DNA from: Pectobacterium sp013449375 | GTDB taxonomy: Bacteria > Pseudomonadota > Gammaproteobacteria > Enterobacterales > Enterobacteriaceae | Reading direction: 5' to 3' (one strand) | DNA: 64,000 bases | Assembly: GCF_048593165.1 (NCBI RefSeq) | Contig: NZ_CP184271.1 | Part shown: positions 8,512 through 17,047 of the stretch, one piece after another | Layout: each line of letters starts with the position of its first letter | Numbering within the stretch: position 1 is the first letter of the stretch | Translations under genes and position numbers: made by a program | Notes under the pieces: model-generated | The model's input: only the letters and a program-made list of their open reading frames with translations | Told to the model about the DNA's origin: nothing | Database searches by the model: none

Positions 8512-9396
8512 ATGAGCGAAAAGTTACAAAAAGTTCTGGCGCGCGCCGGACATGGCTCACGCCGCGAAATTGAAGGTATCATTCAGGCTGGACGTGTCAG
8601 CGTTGACGGTAAAGTTGCCACACTGGGCGACCGCGTTGAAGTGACGAAAGCCACAAAAATCCGTATTGATGGTCATGTGGTTACCGTTAAGGAAACCGAA
8701 GAAACCGTGTGTCGTGTGCTGGTGTATTACAAACCAGAAGGCGAGCTGTGTACCCGCAACGATCCTGATGGTCGCCCGACGGTGTTTGACCGTCTGCCAA
8801 AAATTCAGGGTTCTCGTTGGGTGGCGGTAGGGCGTCTTGACGTGAACACGTCCGGTCTGCTGCTGTTCACGACCGACGGTGAATTAGCCAATCGCCTGAT
8901 GCATCCTAGCCGTGAGGTTGAGCGTGAATACGCCGTGCGGGTCTTCGGTGAAGTGGACGACGAAAAGATCAAACAACTGAGCAAAGGCGTACAGCTGGAA
9001 GATGGCCCGGCGTCGTTCCGTACGATCCGCTATCAGGGCGGTGAAGGCTTGAACCAGTGGTATAACGTGACGCTGACAGAAGGGCGTAACCGTGAAGTAC
9101 GTCGTCTATGGGAAGCGGTTGGCGTGCAGGTGAGCCGCCTGATTCGCGTGCGCTATGGCGATATTACATTGCCGAAAGGTCTGCCGCGCGGTGGCTGGGT
9201 AGAAATGCCGCTGGAACAGCTGAATTACCTGCGTGAGCTGGTTCAGCTTCCTGCAGAAACGGTATCAAAACTGCCGGTTGAACGTGAGCGCCGTCGGGTG
9301 AAAGCGAACCAGATTCGTCGTGCAGTAAAACGCCACAGCCAGATTAATACCGCTCCGGCCCGCCGCACGTCTCCGAAACCGAAGCGCAACGGCTAA
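8512..9396 (+). CDS. rluB: 23S rRNA pseudouridine(2605) synthase
   Basis: RluB isomerises U2605 of 23S rRNA. The 294-aa protein begins MSEKLQKVLARAGHGSRREI, an S4 RNA-binding domain over about residues 3-60, followed by the RsuA-type catalytic domain. The catalytic aspartate is D110 in GRLDVNTSGLLLFT, and NREVRRLWEAVG is the second family motif. The basic C-terminal tail (residues 270-294, KRHSQ to PKPKRNG) is typical of RluB. The start at 8512 follows GAGG seven bases upstream; the frame is open to 8467 but without family similarity. Confidence 0.96.
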   Translation: MSEKLQKVLARAGHGSRREIEGIIQAGRVSVDGKVATLGDRVEVTKATKIRIDGHVVTVKETEETVCRVLVYYKPEGELCTRNDPDGRPTVFDRLPKIQGSRWVAVGRLDVNTSGLLLFTTDGELANRLMHPSREVEREYAVRVFGEVDDEKIKQLSKGVQLEDGPASFRTIRYQGGEGLNQWYNVTLTEGRNREVRRLWEAVGVQVSRLIRVRYGDITLPKGLPRGGWVEMPLEQLNYLRELVQLPAETVSKLPVERERRRVKANQIRRAVKRHSQINTAPARRTSPKPKRNG

Positions 9397-9416
9397 TCGT
9401 GTTATCCCTACGCTCT

Positions 9417-9442
9417 ACGGGCAGCCTTTGCTGCCCGTTTTC
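9417..9442. terminator. Terminator between convergent rluB and btuR
   Basis: A nine-base-pair stem ACGGGCAGC / GCTGCCCGT with a CTTT loop is followed by TTTTC on the plus strand. It lies 20 bases after rluB and just before the convergent end of btuR, so it mainly serves rluB. Confidence 0.85.
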
Positions 9443-9478
9443 ATTTCACGATATTTCTTTATCTTGCCGATGGCGGTT

Positions 9479-10069
9479 TTACCAGTCAATCCCTTGCTGG
9501 GCCTGAATTCCGCTATCAAACGCATGTTTTACCGGGCGCATTTCCGTCACGGTATCGGCCAGTTCCAGCAAGTCTCGATGGCAGCCGCGGCCGGTAATAA
9601 TGACCGTCTGTCCGGCAGGACGCTGTTTTAATGCAGTGACAACGTCACTTAAATCTAAATAGTCATAGCTAAGCATATACGTCAGTTCGTCCAGAACGAC
9701 GAGATCGAGTCGTGGGTCTGCCAGCATCCGTTTGCCATGCTGCCAGACATGCTGCGCGGCTTCGGTATCTGTCTGGCGGTTCTGCGTTTCCCAAGTGAAG
9801 CCTGTCGCCATGACCTGAAATTCCACACCGTGCTGTTGCAGCAGGTTCTTCTCACCGTTCGGCCATTCACCTTTGATAAACTGGATCACGCCCGCGCGTA
9901 ATCCGTGGCCGATTGCCCGCGTGACGGTGCCGAATGCGGCTGTCGTTTTGCCTTTCCCATTACCAGTGAAAACCATCAGGATACCGCGCGTTTCATTCGC
10001 CGCGGCAATACGGGCATCGACTTTTTCTTTCAGGCGCTGCTGGCGTTGTTGGTGGCGTTCATCGCTCAT
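9479..10069 (-). CDS. btuR: Cob(I)yrinic acid a,c-diamide adenosyltransferase
   Basis: BtuR/CobO transfers the adenosyl group of ATP to cob(I)alamin for B12 activation and salvage. The 196-aa length is identical to E. coli. The modified P-loop GNGKGKTT (residues 36-43) binds ATP in the unusual orientation of this family; LDLVVLDELTYMLSYDYLD and VIITGRGCHRDLLELADTVTEM are further signatures. It lies 18 bases downstream of yciK on the same strand, the usual two-gene unit. Confidence 0.96.
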   Translation of the reverse strand: MSDERHQQRQQRLKEKVDARIAAANETRGILMVFTGNGKGKTTAAFGTVTRAIGHGLRAGVIQFIKGEWPNGEKNLLQQHGVEFQVMATGFTWETQNRQTDTEAAQHVWQHGKRMLADPRLDLVVLDELTYMLSYDYLDLSDVVTALKQRPAGQTVIITGRGCHRDLLELADTVTEMRPVKHAFDSGIQAQQGIDW

Positions 10070-10087
10070 CGTGCGTGTTCTTCTCTA

Positions 10088-10849
10088 TTATTCGGCTGGA
10101 CCGGCTTTTCTGCCTGGCTGTGCGTCAAAACTCATCCCCGTCTTGCGGCGGCTGTCATCGCCCATCAGGTAGAGATACAACGGCATAATATCTGCTGGTG
10201 TTTTCAGTCTCATCGGATCTTCGCTGGGGAACGCCGATGCACGCATTCCCGTACGCGTTCCGCCAGGATTGATACAGTTCACGCGTAGATTTTTTGAACG
10301 GTATTCTTCTGCCAGCACTTGCATCAGGCCTTCTGTCGCGAACTTGGATACGGAGTAAGCTCCCCAGCCGGCGCGACCTTCGCGGCCTACGCTGGAACTG
10401 GTGAAAACCAGAGACGCGCAAGGTGATTTCAGTAACAGCGGCAGCAGTGCCTGTGTCAGCATAAAGGTGGCGTTGACGTTGACCTGCATCACCTGATGCC
10501 AGATCTCCGGCGTTTGCTCTGTGACAGGCGCGATCTCCCCGAGCAACCCAGCGTTGTGGAGAACACCGTCCAGATGCGGCACAACCTGCGCCAGTTCGTC
10601 AGCCAGTTGAAAGCACTGCGCGGAGGATAAGGTGAGCATATCACAGACAACCACGTGTGCAGATGTACCGTGTTCCTGCTCGATCTGCTGTTTAACCACC
10701 TGAAGTTTGCTTTCTGTGCGCCCCAACAAGATGACATGTGCGCCGTAACGGGCATAGGTCAGGGCGGCTTCCTTGCCAATGCCGTCGCCAGCGCCGGTCA
10801 CCAGAATGATACGGTTTTGCAGTAAATCGATTTTAGGCTGGTAATGCAC
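10088..10849 (-). CDS. yciK: YciK, SDR-family oxidoreductase
   Basis: Short-chain dehydrogenase of 253 aa (E. coli 252). The nucleotide-binding TGAGDGIGKEAA is near residue 17, the NNAG-equivalent is HNAGLLGE, and the catalytic Ser-Tyr-Lys are in TSSSVGREGRAGWGAYSVSKFA. The substrate is not known for the family. I used a GTG start at 10849 because AAGAGGAA precedes it and the next residues (HYQPKIDLLQ) match the E. coli N-terminus; the frame extends to 11173 without similarity. Co-transcribed with btuR. Confidence 0.94.
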   Translation of the reverse strand: MHYQPKIDLLQNRIILVTGAGDGIGKEAALTYARYGAHVILLGRTESKLQVVKQQIEQEHGTSAHVVVCDMLTLSSAQCFQLADELAQVVPHLDGVLHNAGLLGEIAPVTEQTPEIWHQVMQVNVNATFMLTQALLPLLLKSPCASLVFTSSSVGREGRAGWGAYSVSKFATEGLMQVLAEEYRSKNLRVNCINPGGTRTGMRASAFPSEDPMRLKTPADIMPLYLYLMGDDSRRKTGMSFDAQPGRKAGPAE

Positions 10850-11205
10850 AATGAATTCCTCTTGCCGTGGCGTCAAACCGCCACGCTTCAGATAATAGAC
10901 CTGCCATTGTGTATCGGCACGACGAAATATATCGGGCCGTACCGCTCGGAATGCCAGATAACGGCGCATCCGGGCAGGGTGAATGGGGGTGTTATGCCTC
11001 AAATGTCGTCTGTTTTCAATGAGACTGCCTCGATTTATCCCTGTGCTGTTGTAAAAAGCAGCACTAGGCATAAAAAGCGCAGGAATAACATCGCCATATT
11101 GCGTGCCATCAGTTAGGTTATAAGAAGGAATGGCGCTCGACGTCAACGCCATGGTTGGTGAGTAAACCAACATTAATTAATACGCAGTCAATGAGGACGG
11201 TGTTT

Positions 11206-12252
11206 GTGGAATTACTTTCTCTGTACGGTTTATTCCTGGCTAAGGTACTCACTATCGTGGTGGCTATTGGTGCGTTAGTCGTTCTGGCATTTGGAATGAC
11301 GCAACGTAAGCGCCAGCATAAAGGTGAGTTGCAGGTGATGAACCTAGGCGAACAATATCAGGAAATGCAACGCGAAATGCAGACGGCCTGTATGAGCGAC
11401 ACCGAGCTGAAGCTGTTATCGAAACAAGAAAAGAAGAAAGAAAAAGAAACGGCGAAGCAAGATAAGCAGCGCGCCAAACGTGGCGAGGAAAAAAGTGTAA
11501 AACCGTGCCTGTACGTGCTTGATTTCAATGGCAGTATGGATGCCGGTGAAGTGAGCTCGTTGCGTGAAGAGATCTCTGCTGTGCTGGCGGTGGCGAAGCC
11601 AAAAGATGAAGTGTTGTTACGCCTCGAAAGCCCCGGCGGTGTCGTACACGGCTATGGGCTGGCGGCCTCGCAGTTACAACGTTTACGTCAGGGCGGTGTA
11701 CGCTTGACCGTTGCGGTGGATAAAGTGGCCGCCAGCGGTGGCTATATGATGGCCTGTGTGGCTGACCGCATCGTCGCGGCGCCGTTTGCGATTGTGGGGT
11801 CGATTGGCGTCGTGGCGCAGATTCCCAATTTCCACCGTTTGCTGAAAAACAAAGACATTGATGTTGAGCTGCACACCGCCGGTGAGTTCAAGCGTACCTT
11901 GACGTTGTTTGGTGAAAATACCGAACAAGGCCGTGAGAAATTCCGCGAAGATCTGAATGTCACGCATACGCTGTTCAAGGATTTTGTGCAGCAGATGCGC
12001 CCCTCGCTAGATATTGATGCGGTGGCGACGGGAGAGCATTGGTTTGGCACGCAGGCGAAAGATCTGGGGTTGATTGATGCCATCGGCACCAGTGACGACC
12101 TGTTGATTGCTGAAATGGCTAGCCATGAAGTGTTAAGTGTTCGCTACACGCGTCGTAAACGTTTGTTGGATCGTCTGACGGGCAGCGCAGGCGATACCGC
12201 AGAACGACTGATGCTGCGTTGGTGGCAACGGGGTTCAAAGCCTTTGCTGTAA
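11206..12252 (+). CDS. sohB: Inner-membrane protease SohB (signal peptide peptidase family)
   Basis: Clp-fold serine protease of the S49 family, 348 aa (E. coli 349). A single N-terminal membrane helix (about residues 7-30, GLFLAKVLTIVVAIGALVVL) is followed by a charged Lys-rich linker near 75-100. The catalytic serine is in VAASGGYMMACVAD and the catalytic lysine in GEFKRTLT. The start is GTG at 11206, eight bases after GAGGA and equivalent to the E. coli MELLSEYG start; ATG at 11191 is the alternative. It is divergent from yciK and ends in a strong hairpin. Confidence 0.95.
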   Translation: MELLSLYGLFLAKVLTIVVAIGALVVLAFGMTQRKRQHKGELQVMNLGEQYQEMQREMQTACMSDTELKLLSKQEKKKEKETAKQDKQRAKRGEEKSVKPCLYVLDFNGSMDAGEVSSLREEISAVLAVAKPKDEVLLRLESPGGVVHGYGLAASQLQRLRQGGVRLTVAVDKVAASGGYMMACVADRIVAAPFAIVGSIGVVAQIPNFHRLLKNKDIDVELHTAGEFKRTLTLFGENTEQGREKFREDLNVTHTLFKDFVQQMRPSLDIDAVATGEHWFGTQAKDLGLIDAIGTSDDLLIAEMASHEVLSVRYTRRKRLLDRLTGSAGDTAERLMLRWWQRGSKPLL

Positions 12253-12280
12253 TCGCTCAGCGTAGTGGTTTGCACAAATT

Positions 12281-12310
12281 AATGCCCGCGAATGTGCGGG
12301 CATTTGCATT
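12281..12310. terminator. Terminator between convergent sohB and yciN
   Basis: A nine-base-pair stem AATGCCCGC / GCGGGCATT has a six-base loop and T-rich flanks, located between the converging sohB and yciN genes. Confidence 0.85.
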
Positions 12311-12326
12311 TAATCCATCATGCTAT

Positions 12327-12596
12327 TTAATCGATCAGGTCATATTTCTCGGACAAAACATGCGCAAGATGCTTGAACATGTTAAATACCGCGGTGCTTT
12401 TTAAGGTTGGCATTCCATTCTCATCGAGAAAAAACTCACCGCGAAAAACCAGCACGCCGTTTTTTTGTTCTACGCTATCTGCGACCATGCCATGCAAATA
12501 ATCATCGTGCTGTTTAATGATGTCATTGGCTTCAACTAATAAGCTCTGGCGGTCGATAGGACGCTTTTCTTCGTTAACTTGATATTCAGGTGACAT
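12327..12596 (-). CDS. yciN: YciN, small conserved protein (DUF2498)
   Basis: An 89-aa protein starting MSPEYQVNEEKRPIDRQSLL. The C-terminal half, STAVFNMFKHLAHVLSEKY, is nearly identical to E. coli YciN (83 aa). The function is unknown to me; it is small, soluble and charged with no signal sequence. The start at 12596 is preceded by AGGAG ten bases upstream; the upstream frame to 12656 has no similarity. It lies between sohB and topA as in E. coli. Confidence 0.92.
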   Translation of the reverse strand: MSPEYQVNEEKRPIDRQSLLVEANDIIKQHDDYLHGMVADSVEQKNGVLVFRGEFFLDENGMPTLKSTAVFNMFKHLAHVLSEKYDLID

Positions 12597-12986
12597 GATT
12601 TTTACTCCTGTACTCACCCTTGAAAAAAGGGCGTATCGCATTATATGAACAATCATATAAACAACATAAACAATGCTGTTTCGAAAACCAACGCAGCAAC
12701 GCCATCCCTCCGTCGGATTATTTCAAAGGCTGCATAAAAAGAAAGGGTACTGCGATACGGTTTCAGCGTAAAGCGTAGATTATGATGCAAATGGGCTACA
12801 TTTTAGGGGCTTACCTGCCGATATTCAGTGTGGCAGGATGTGGATAAAACCGGATTTCCACGCTAATTAGGTTGCGTGACAGCATTTATCAGGTAGAGTG
12901 TGGGATTTTGCGCAGTCAGTAGAATCCGCTCTGGATGCCCCGAAAAATATCTGATTTTCAGAAGAATTCAGCAGGTAATAGTACAT
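12597..12986 (+). promoter_or_regulatory. Divergent yciN/topA intergenic region
   Basis: About 390 bases without a convincing gene, between the yciN start and the topA ATG. By analogy with E. coli it should hold several topA promoters sensitive to supercoiling, but I could not assign individual promoters with confidence. Confidence 0.5.
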
Positions 12987-15584
12987 ATGGGTAAAGCTCT
13001 CGTTATCGTCGAGTCCCCGGCAAAAGCCAAAACGATCAACAAGTATTTAGGCAATGACTACGTGGTGAAGTCCAGCGTTGGTCATGTGCGCGATCTGCCG
13101 ACGAGTGGCTCAGTTAAAAAGAGCGCGGACTCAACGACTAAAGATAAAACGAAAAAGAAAGTCAAAAAGGATGAAAAATCTGCGCTGGTTAATCGTATGG
13201 GCGTCGACCCTTATCATGGCTGGAAAGCCAACTACGAAATACTGCCGGGTAAGGAGAAGGTCGTCTCCGAATTAAAAACGTTGGCGGAAAATGCTGACCA
13301 CATCTATCTCGCAACCGACCTTGACCGCGAAGGGGAAGCCATTGCCTGGCACCTGCGGGAAATCATTGGTGGTGAAGATGCGCGTTTCAGCCGCGTGGTG
13401 TTTAATGAAATCACGAAAAATGCCATTAAACAGGCATTTGAAAAGCCAGACACCTTGAATATTGACCGCGTTAATGCGCAGCAGGCGCGCCGGTTTATGG
13501 ATCGCGTGGTGGGTTACATGGTATCCCCGCTGCTGTGGAAAAAAATCGCCCGCGGCTTGTCCGCTGGCCGCGTGCAGTCGGTTGCCGTGCGCCTGATTGT
13601 CGATCGCGAACGCGAAATTAAAGCATTCGTGCCGGAAGAATATTGGGAACTGCACGCCGATTTGCTGGCCGGCAGCGATATTCAACTGCAAATGCAGGTG
13701 ACGCACCATAACGGCAAGCCGTTTAAGCCCGTTAACAAAGCGCAAACGCAGGCGGCGGTTAGCTTGCTTGAAAACGCCCGCTATAAGGTGGCCGATCGTG
13801 AAGATAAGCCGACCAGCAGTAAGCCGAGCGCGCCATTCATCACCTCTACGCTGCAACAGGCTGCCAGTACACGTCTTGGTTTTGGCGTGAAAAAAACCAT
13901 GATGATGGCACAGCGTCTGTATGAGGCGGGCTACATTACTTACATGCGTACCGACTCAACGAACCTCAGTCAGGATGCCTTGACGATGGTGCGTGACTAT
14001 ATTGGCGACGAGTTCGGCAAACGTTATCTGCCCGAATCTGCGAACCTTTACAGTAGCAAAGAAAACTCTCAGGAAGCGCACGAAGCGATTCGTCCTTCCG
14101 ATGTAGGTGTGCTGGCCGATAGCCTGAAAGATATGGAAGCCGATGCACAGAAGCTGTATCAGCTGATCTGGCGCCAGTTCGTCGCTTGTCAAATGACGCC
14201 TGCGCAATACGATTCCACCACGTTAATCGTGGAAGCCGCAGATTATCAACTGCGTGCGAAAGGCCGTACGCTGCGTTTCGATGGTTGGACGAAAGTCATG
14301 CCGGCGTTACGTAAAAATGATGAAGATCGCACGTTGCCAACCGTGGCGGTGGGCGAGGCGCTGACGCTGCAGAAGTTGCTGCCAGGGCAACACTTCACTA
14401 AGCCACCGGCACGTTACAGCGATGCCTCACTGGTTAAAGAACTGGAGAAACGCGGCATTGGCCGTCCGTCTACCTACGCATCTATTATCTCAACCATTCA
14501 GGATCGCGGCTACGTTCGAGTAGAGAACCGTCGTTTCTACGCCGAGAAGATGGGCGAAATCGTTACCGATCGATTGGAAGAAAACTTCCGCGAATTGATG
14601 AATTACGATTTCACCGCGCGGATGGAAAGTCGTCTCGATCAGGTTGCCAATAATCAGGCGGAATGGAAAGCCGTGCTGGATGAGTTTTTCAATGAATTCA
14701 GTCAGCAGTTGGAAAAGGCGGAACAGGATCCGGAAGAAGGCGGCATGCGCCCTAATGCGATGGTGTTGACCAGCATTGACTGCCCAACCTGTTCCCGCCA
14801 AATGGGGATTCGTACCGCCAGCACGGGAGTGTTCCTGGGCTGCTCCGGTTACGCCCTGTCGCCGAAAGAGCGCTGCAAAACTACGATCAACCTGATCCCA
14901 GAAAACGAAGTGCTGAATGTGTTGGAAGGCGATGATGCTGAAACCAACGCGCTGCGCGCCCGTCGCCGCTGTGAAAAATGTGGTACGGCGATGGACAGCT
15001 ACCTGATTGATAATCAGCGTAAGCTGCACGTTTGTGGTAATAATCCAGCCTGTGACGGGTATGAGATCGAAACTGGTGAGTTCCGCATCAAAGGCTATGA
15101 TGGCCCAATTGTTGAGTGCGAGAAGTGTGGTTCCGAGATGCATCTCAAAATGGGACGCTTCGGTAAATACATGGCGTGTACCAACGAGAGCTGTGGAAAT
15201 ACACGTAAGATCCTGCGCAATGGCGAAGTTGCGCCGCCGAAGGAAGATCCGGTGCCGTTGCCTGAGTTGCCCTGTGAGAAGTCCGACGCCTATTTCGTCC
15301 TGCGTGACGGCGCGGCAGGCGTTTTCCTTGCAGCGAATACGTTCCCGAAATCGCGTGAAACGCGAGCACCACTGGTAGAAGAATTGGTGCGCTTCAAAGA
15401 TCGTTTGCCGGAAAAGCTGCGCTATTTGGCGGAAGCACCAGCGGTTGATAAAGACGGCAATAAGACGCAGGTGCGTTTCAGCCGTAAGACCAAACAGCAA
15501 TATGTCTCGTCAGAAAAAGATGGCAAGGCAACAGGTTGGTCAGCGTTTTACATTGATGGCAAATGGGTTGAAGGGAAGAAGTAA
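12987..15584 (+). CDS. topA: DNA topoisomerase I
   Basis: Type IA topoisomerase that relaxes negative supercoils. It has 865 aa, the same as E. coli TopA. The Toprim domain opens the protein (ALVIVESPAKAKTINKYLG) with the acidic DLDREGEAIAWHL motif. The active-site tyrosine is in GYITYMRTDSTNLS, around residue 319. The C-terminal region carries Cys4 zinc ribbons (CPTCSRQMG, CEKCGTAMD, CEKCGSEMHL) and a basic end. The start at 12987 (MGKALVIV) matches the family; the upstream open frame to 12900 was rejected. cysB follows on the same strand after a terminator. Confidence 0.98.
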   Translation: MGKALVIVESPAKAKTINKYLGNDYVVKSSVGHVRDLPTSGSVKKSADSTTKDKTKKKVKKDEKSALVNRMGVDPYHGWKANYEILPGKEKVVSELKTLAENADHIYLATDLDREGEAIAWHLREIIGGEDARFSRVVFNEITKNAIKQAFEKPDTLNIDRVNAQQARRFMDRVVGYMVSPLLWKKIARGLSAGRVQSVAVRLIVDREREIKAFVPEEYWELHADLLAGSDIQLQMQVTHHNGKPFKPVNKAQTQAAVSLLENARYKVADREDKPTSSKPSAPFITSTLQQAASTRLGFGVKKTMMMAQRLYEAGYITYMRTDSTNLSQDALTMVRDYIGDEFGKRYLPESANLYSSKENSQEAHEAIRPSDVGVLADSLKDMEADAQKLYQLIWRQFVACQMTPAQYDSTTLIVEAADYQLRAKGRTLRFDGWTKVMPALRKNDEDRTLPTVAVGEALTLQKLLPGQHFTKPPARYSDASLVKELEKRGIGRPSTYASIISTIQDRGYVRVENRRFYAEKMGEIVTDRLEENFRELMNYDFTARMESRLDQVANNQAEWKAVLDEFFNEFSQQLEKAEQDPEEGGMRPNAMVLTSIDCPTCSRQMGIRTASTGVFLGCSGYALSPKERCKTTINLIPENEVLNVLEGDDAETNALRARRRCEKCGTAMDSYLIDNQRKLHVCGNNPACDGYEIETGEFRIKGYDGPIVECEKCGSEMHLKMGRFGKYMACTNESCGNTRKILRNGEVAPPKEDPVPLPELPCEKSDAYFVLRDGAAGVFLAANTFPKSRETRAPLVEELVRFKDRLPEKLRYLAEAPAVDKDGNKTQVRFSRKTKQQYVSSEKDGKATGWSAFYIDGKWVEGKK

Positions 15585-15637
15585 CTTTTTTCTGTTACCC
15601 AGCGTGTAATCGAGTTATGCGTGATAAATTGCGACAT

Positions 15638-15665
15638 CAAGCCAGCCGCAAGGCTGGCTTTTTCG
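15638..15665 (+). terminator. topA terminator
   Basis: A nine-base-pair stem AAGCCAGCC / GGCTGGCTT with a GCAA tetraloop is followed by TTT, about 55 bases after the topA stop. Confidence 0.88.
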
Positions 15666-15963
15666 ATCGCAGAAAATCTCCAGATAAAACAAATGTATGA
15701 AGATTGTCCTGCGGTAGCATGAGGATTGTTGATCCGTGATAGAGAATCATGCGGTTTACCTCGGTGATAATCGCACGCACTGCGTTCTTTATCGTTGTGC
15801 CATGTAAAAATGGTTATATAAAAATAATTTTTATGATTAAATTACATTAATTGATGGAAATATACGCCAGGTGGTTAAGGCGTAGTCAAGGTCAGTAAAA
15901 CGGAACGTCGCCAGAACGTCGTGAGGTGCCACGCGCACACTTCAATTGGGAATGGGATAAATT
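15666..15963 (+). promoter_or_regulatory. cysB leader and promoter region
   Basis: About 300 bases between the topA terminator and the cysB ATG, AT-rich around 15800-15860 (TTATATAAAAATAATTTTTATG). CysB represses its own gene in enterobacteria, so an operator is expected here, but its degenerate site cannot be placed by eye. Confidence 0.45.
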
Positions 15964-16938
15964 ATGAAACTACAACAGCTTCGTTATATTGTTGAAGTTG
16001 TTAATCACAACCTGAATGTGTCTTCTACCGCAGAAGGGTTGTACACCTCCCAGCCGGGGATCAGTAAACAGGTCCGCATGCTGGAGGATGAGTTGGGCAT
16101 TCAGATTTTTGCCCGTAGTGGAAAACACCTGACGCAGGTGACACCCGCCGGACAGGAAGTCATCCGCATTGCACGTGAAGTGTTGTCGAAAGTCGATGCC
16201 ATCAAAGCGGTTGCCGGAGAGCACACCTATCCCGATAAAGGGTCGCTGTACGTGGCGACTACACATACGCAGGCGCGCTATGCGCTGCCAAGCGTCATCA
16301 AAGGCTTCATCGATCGCTATCCTCGCGTGTCGCTGCACATGCATCAGGGCTCGCCGACGCAGATTGCTGAGGCCGTTGCGAAAGGGTCTGCGGATTTTGC
16401 TATTGCGACCGAAGCGCTGCATTTGTACGACGATCTGATCATGCTGCCGTGCTACCACTGGAATCGCGCGGTGGTGGTCAAGCCGGATCACCCGCTGGCC
16501 TCCAAAACCGACATCTCCATTGAGGAATTGGCCGCTTATCCCATCGTTACCTATACCTTTGGTTTTACGGGGCGTTCCGAGCTGGATACCGCGTTTAACC
16601 GTGCGGGGCTGACGCCGCGTATTGTCTTTACCGCCACGGACGCCGATGTGATTAAAACCTACGTGCGTTTAGGGCTGGGTGTAGGGGTGATTGCCAATAT
16701 GGCGGTCGATCCGCAAACGGAAACCGATCTGGTGACCATCAACGCGAACAGTATTTTTAGCTACAGTACAACGAAAATCGGCTTCCGCCGCAGCACGTTC
16801 TTGCGTAGCTACATGTACGATTTCATCCAACGTTTTGCGCCGCATTTAACGCGTGATGTCGTCGATACGGCCGTTGCGCTGCGTTCAAATGATGAAATAG
16901 AAGCGATGTTCAAGGACGTCACGCTGCCCGTGAAGTAA
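15964..16938 (+). CDS. cysB: LysR-family regulator of cysteine biosynthesis
   Basis: CysB activates sulfate-assimilation and cysteine genes with N-acetylserine as inducer. It has 324 aa, identical in length to E. coli. An N-terminal winged helix-turn-helix (about residues 1-60, TAEGLYTSQPGISKQVRMLEDELG) is followed by a periplasmic-binding-like effector domain (TTHTQARYALPSVIKGF, MHQGSPTQIAEAV, TDADVIKTYVRLGLGVGVIA). These are strongly conserved CysB segments, so confusion with the paralogue Cbl is unlikely given the topA-cysB neighbourhood. Confidence 0.97.
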   Translation: MKLQQLRYIVEVVNHNLNVSSTAEGLYTSQPGISKQVRMLEDELGIQIFARSGKHLTQVTPAGQEVIRIAREVLSKVDAIKAVAGEHTYPDKGSLYVATTHTQARYALPSVIKGFIDRYPRVSLHMHQGSPTQIAEAVAKGSADFAIATEALHLYDDLIMLPCYHWNRAVVVKPDHPLASKTDISIEELAAYPIVTYTFGFTGRSELDTAFNRAGLTPRIVFTATDADVIKTYVRLGLGVGVIANMAVDPQTETDLVTINANSIFSYSTTKIGFRRSTFLRSYMYDFIQRFAPHLTRDVVDTAVALRSNDEIEAMFKDVTLPVK

Positions 16939-16965
16939 ACGCCATCCAGGACGGATCACCAACGT

Positions 16966-16994
16966 AAAAAAGCCAGACAGTGTCTGGCTTTTTA
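16966..16994. terminator. Terminator between convergent cysB and dtpA
   Basis: AAAAAGCCAGAC and GTCTGGCTTTTT form a perfect stem with an AGT loop. It is flanked by A- and T-tracts on both sides, so it can act in both directions. Confidence 0.9.
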
Positions 16995-17047
16995 TCATTC
17001 AAACGCTTCACGCCTCACACATCGGCGTGAGAAGTTCAGGCTGGCTA

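Noticed and set aside
14490..15500. 336-codon minus-strand frame inside topA
   Set aside because: Shadow of topA; no similarity, and the topA frame is unambiguous.
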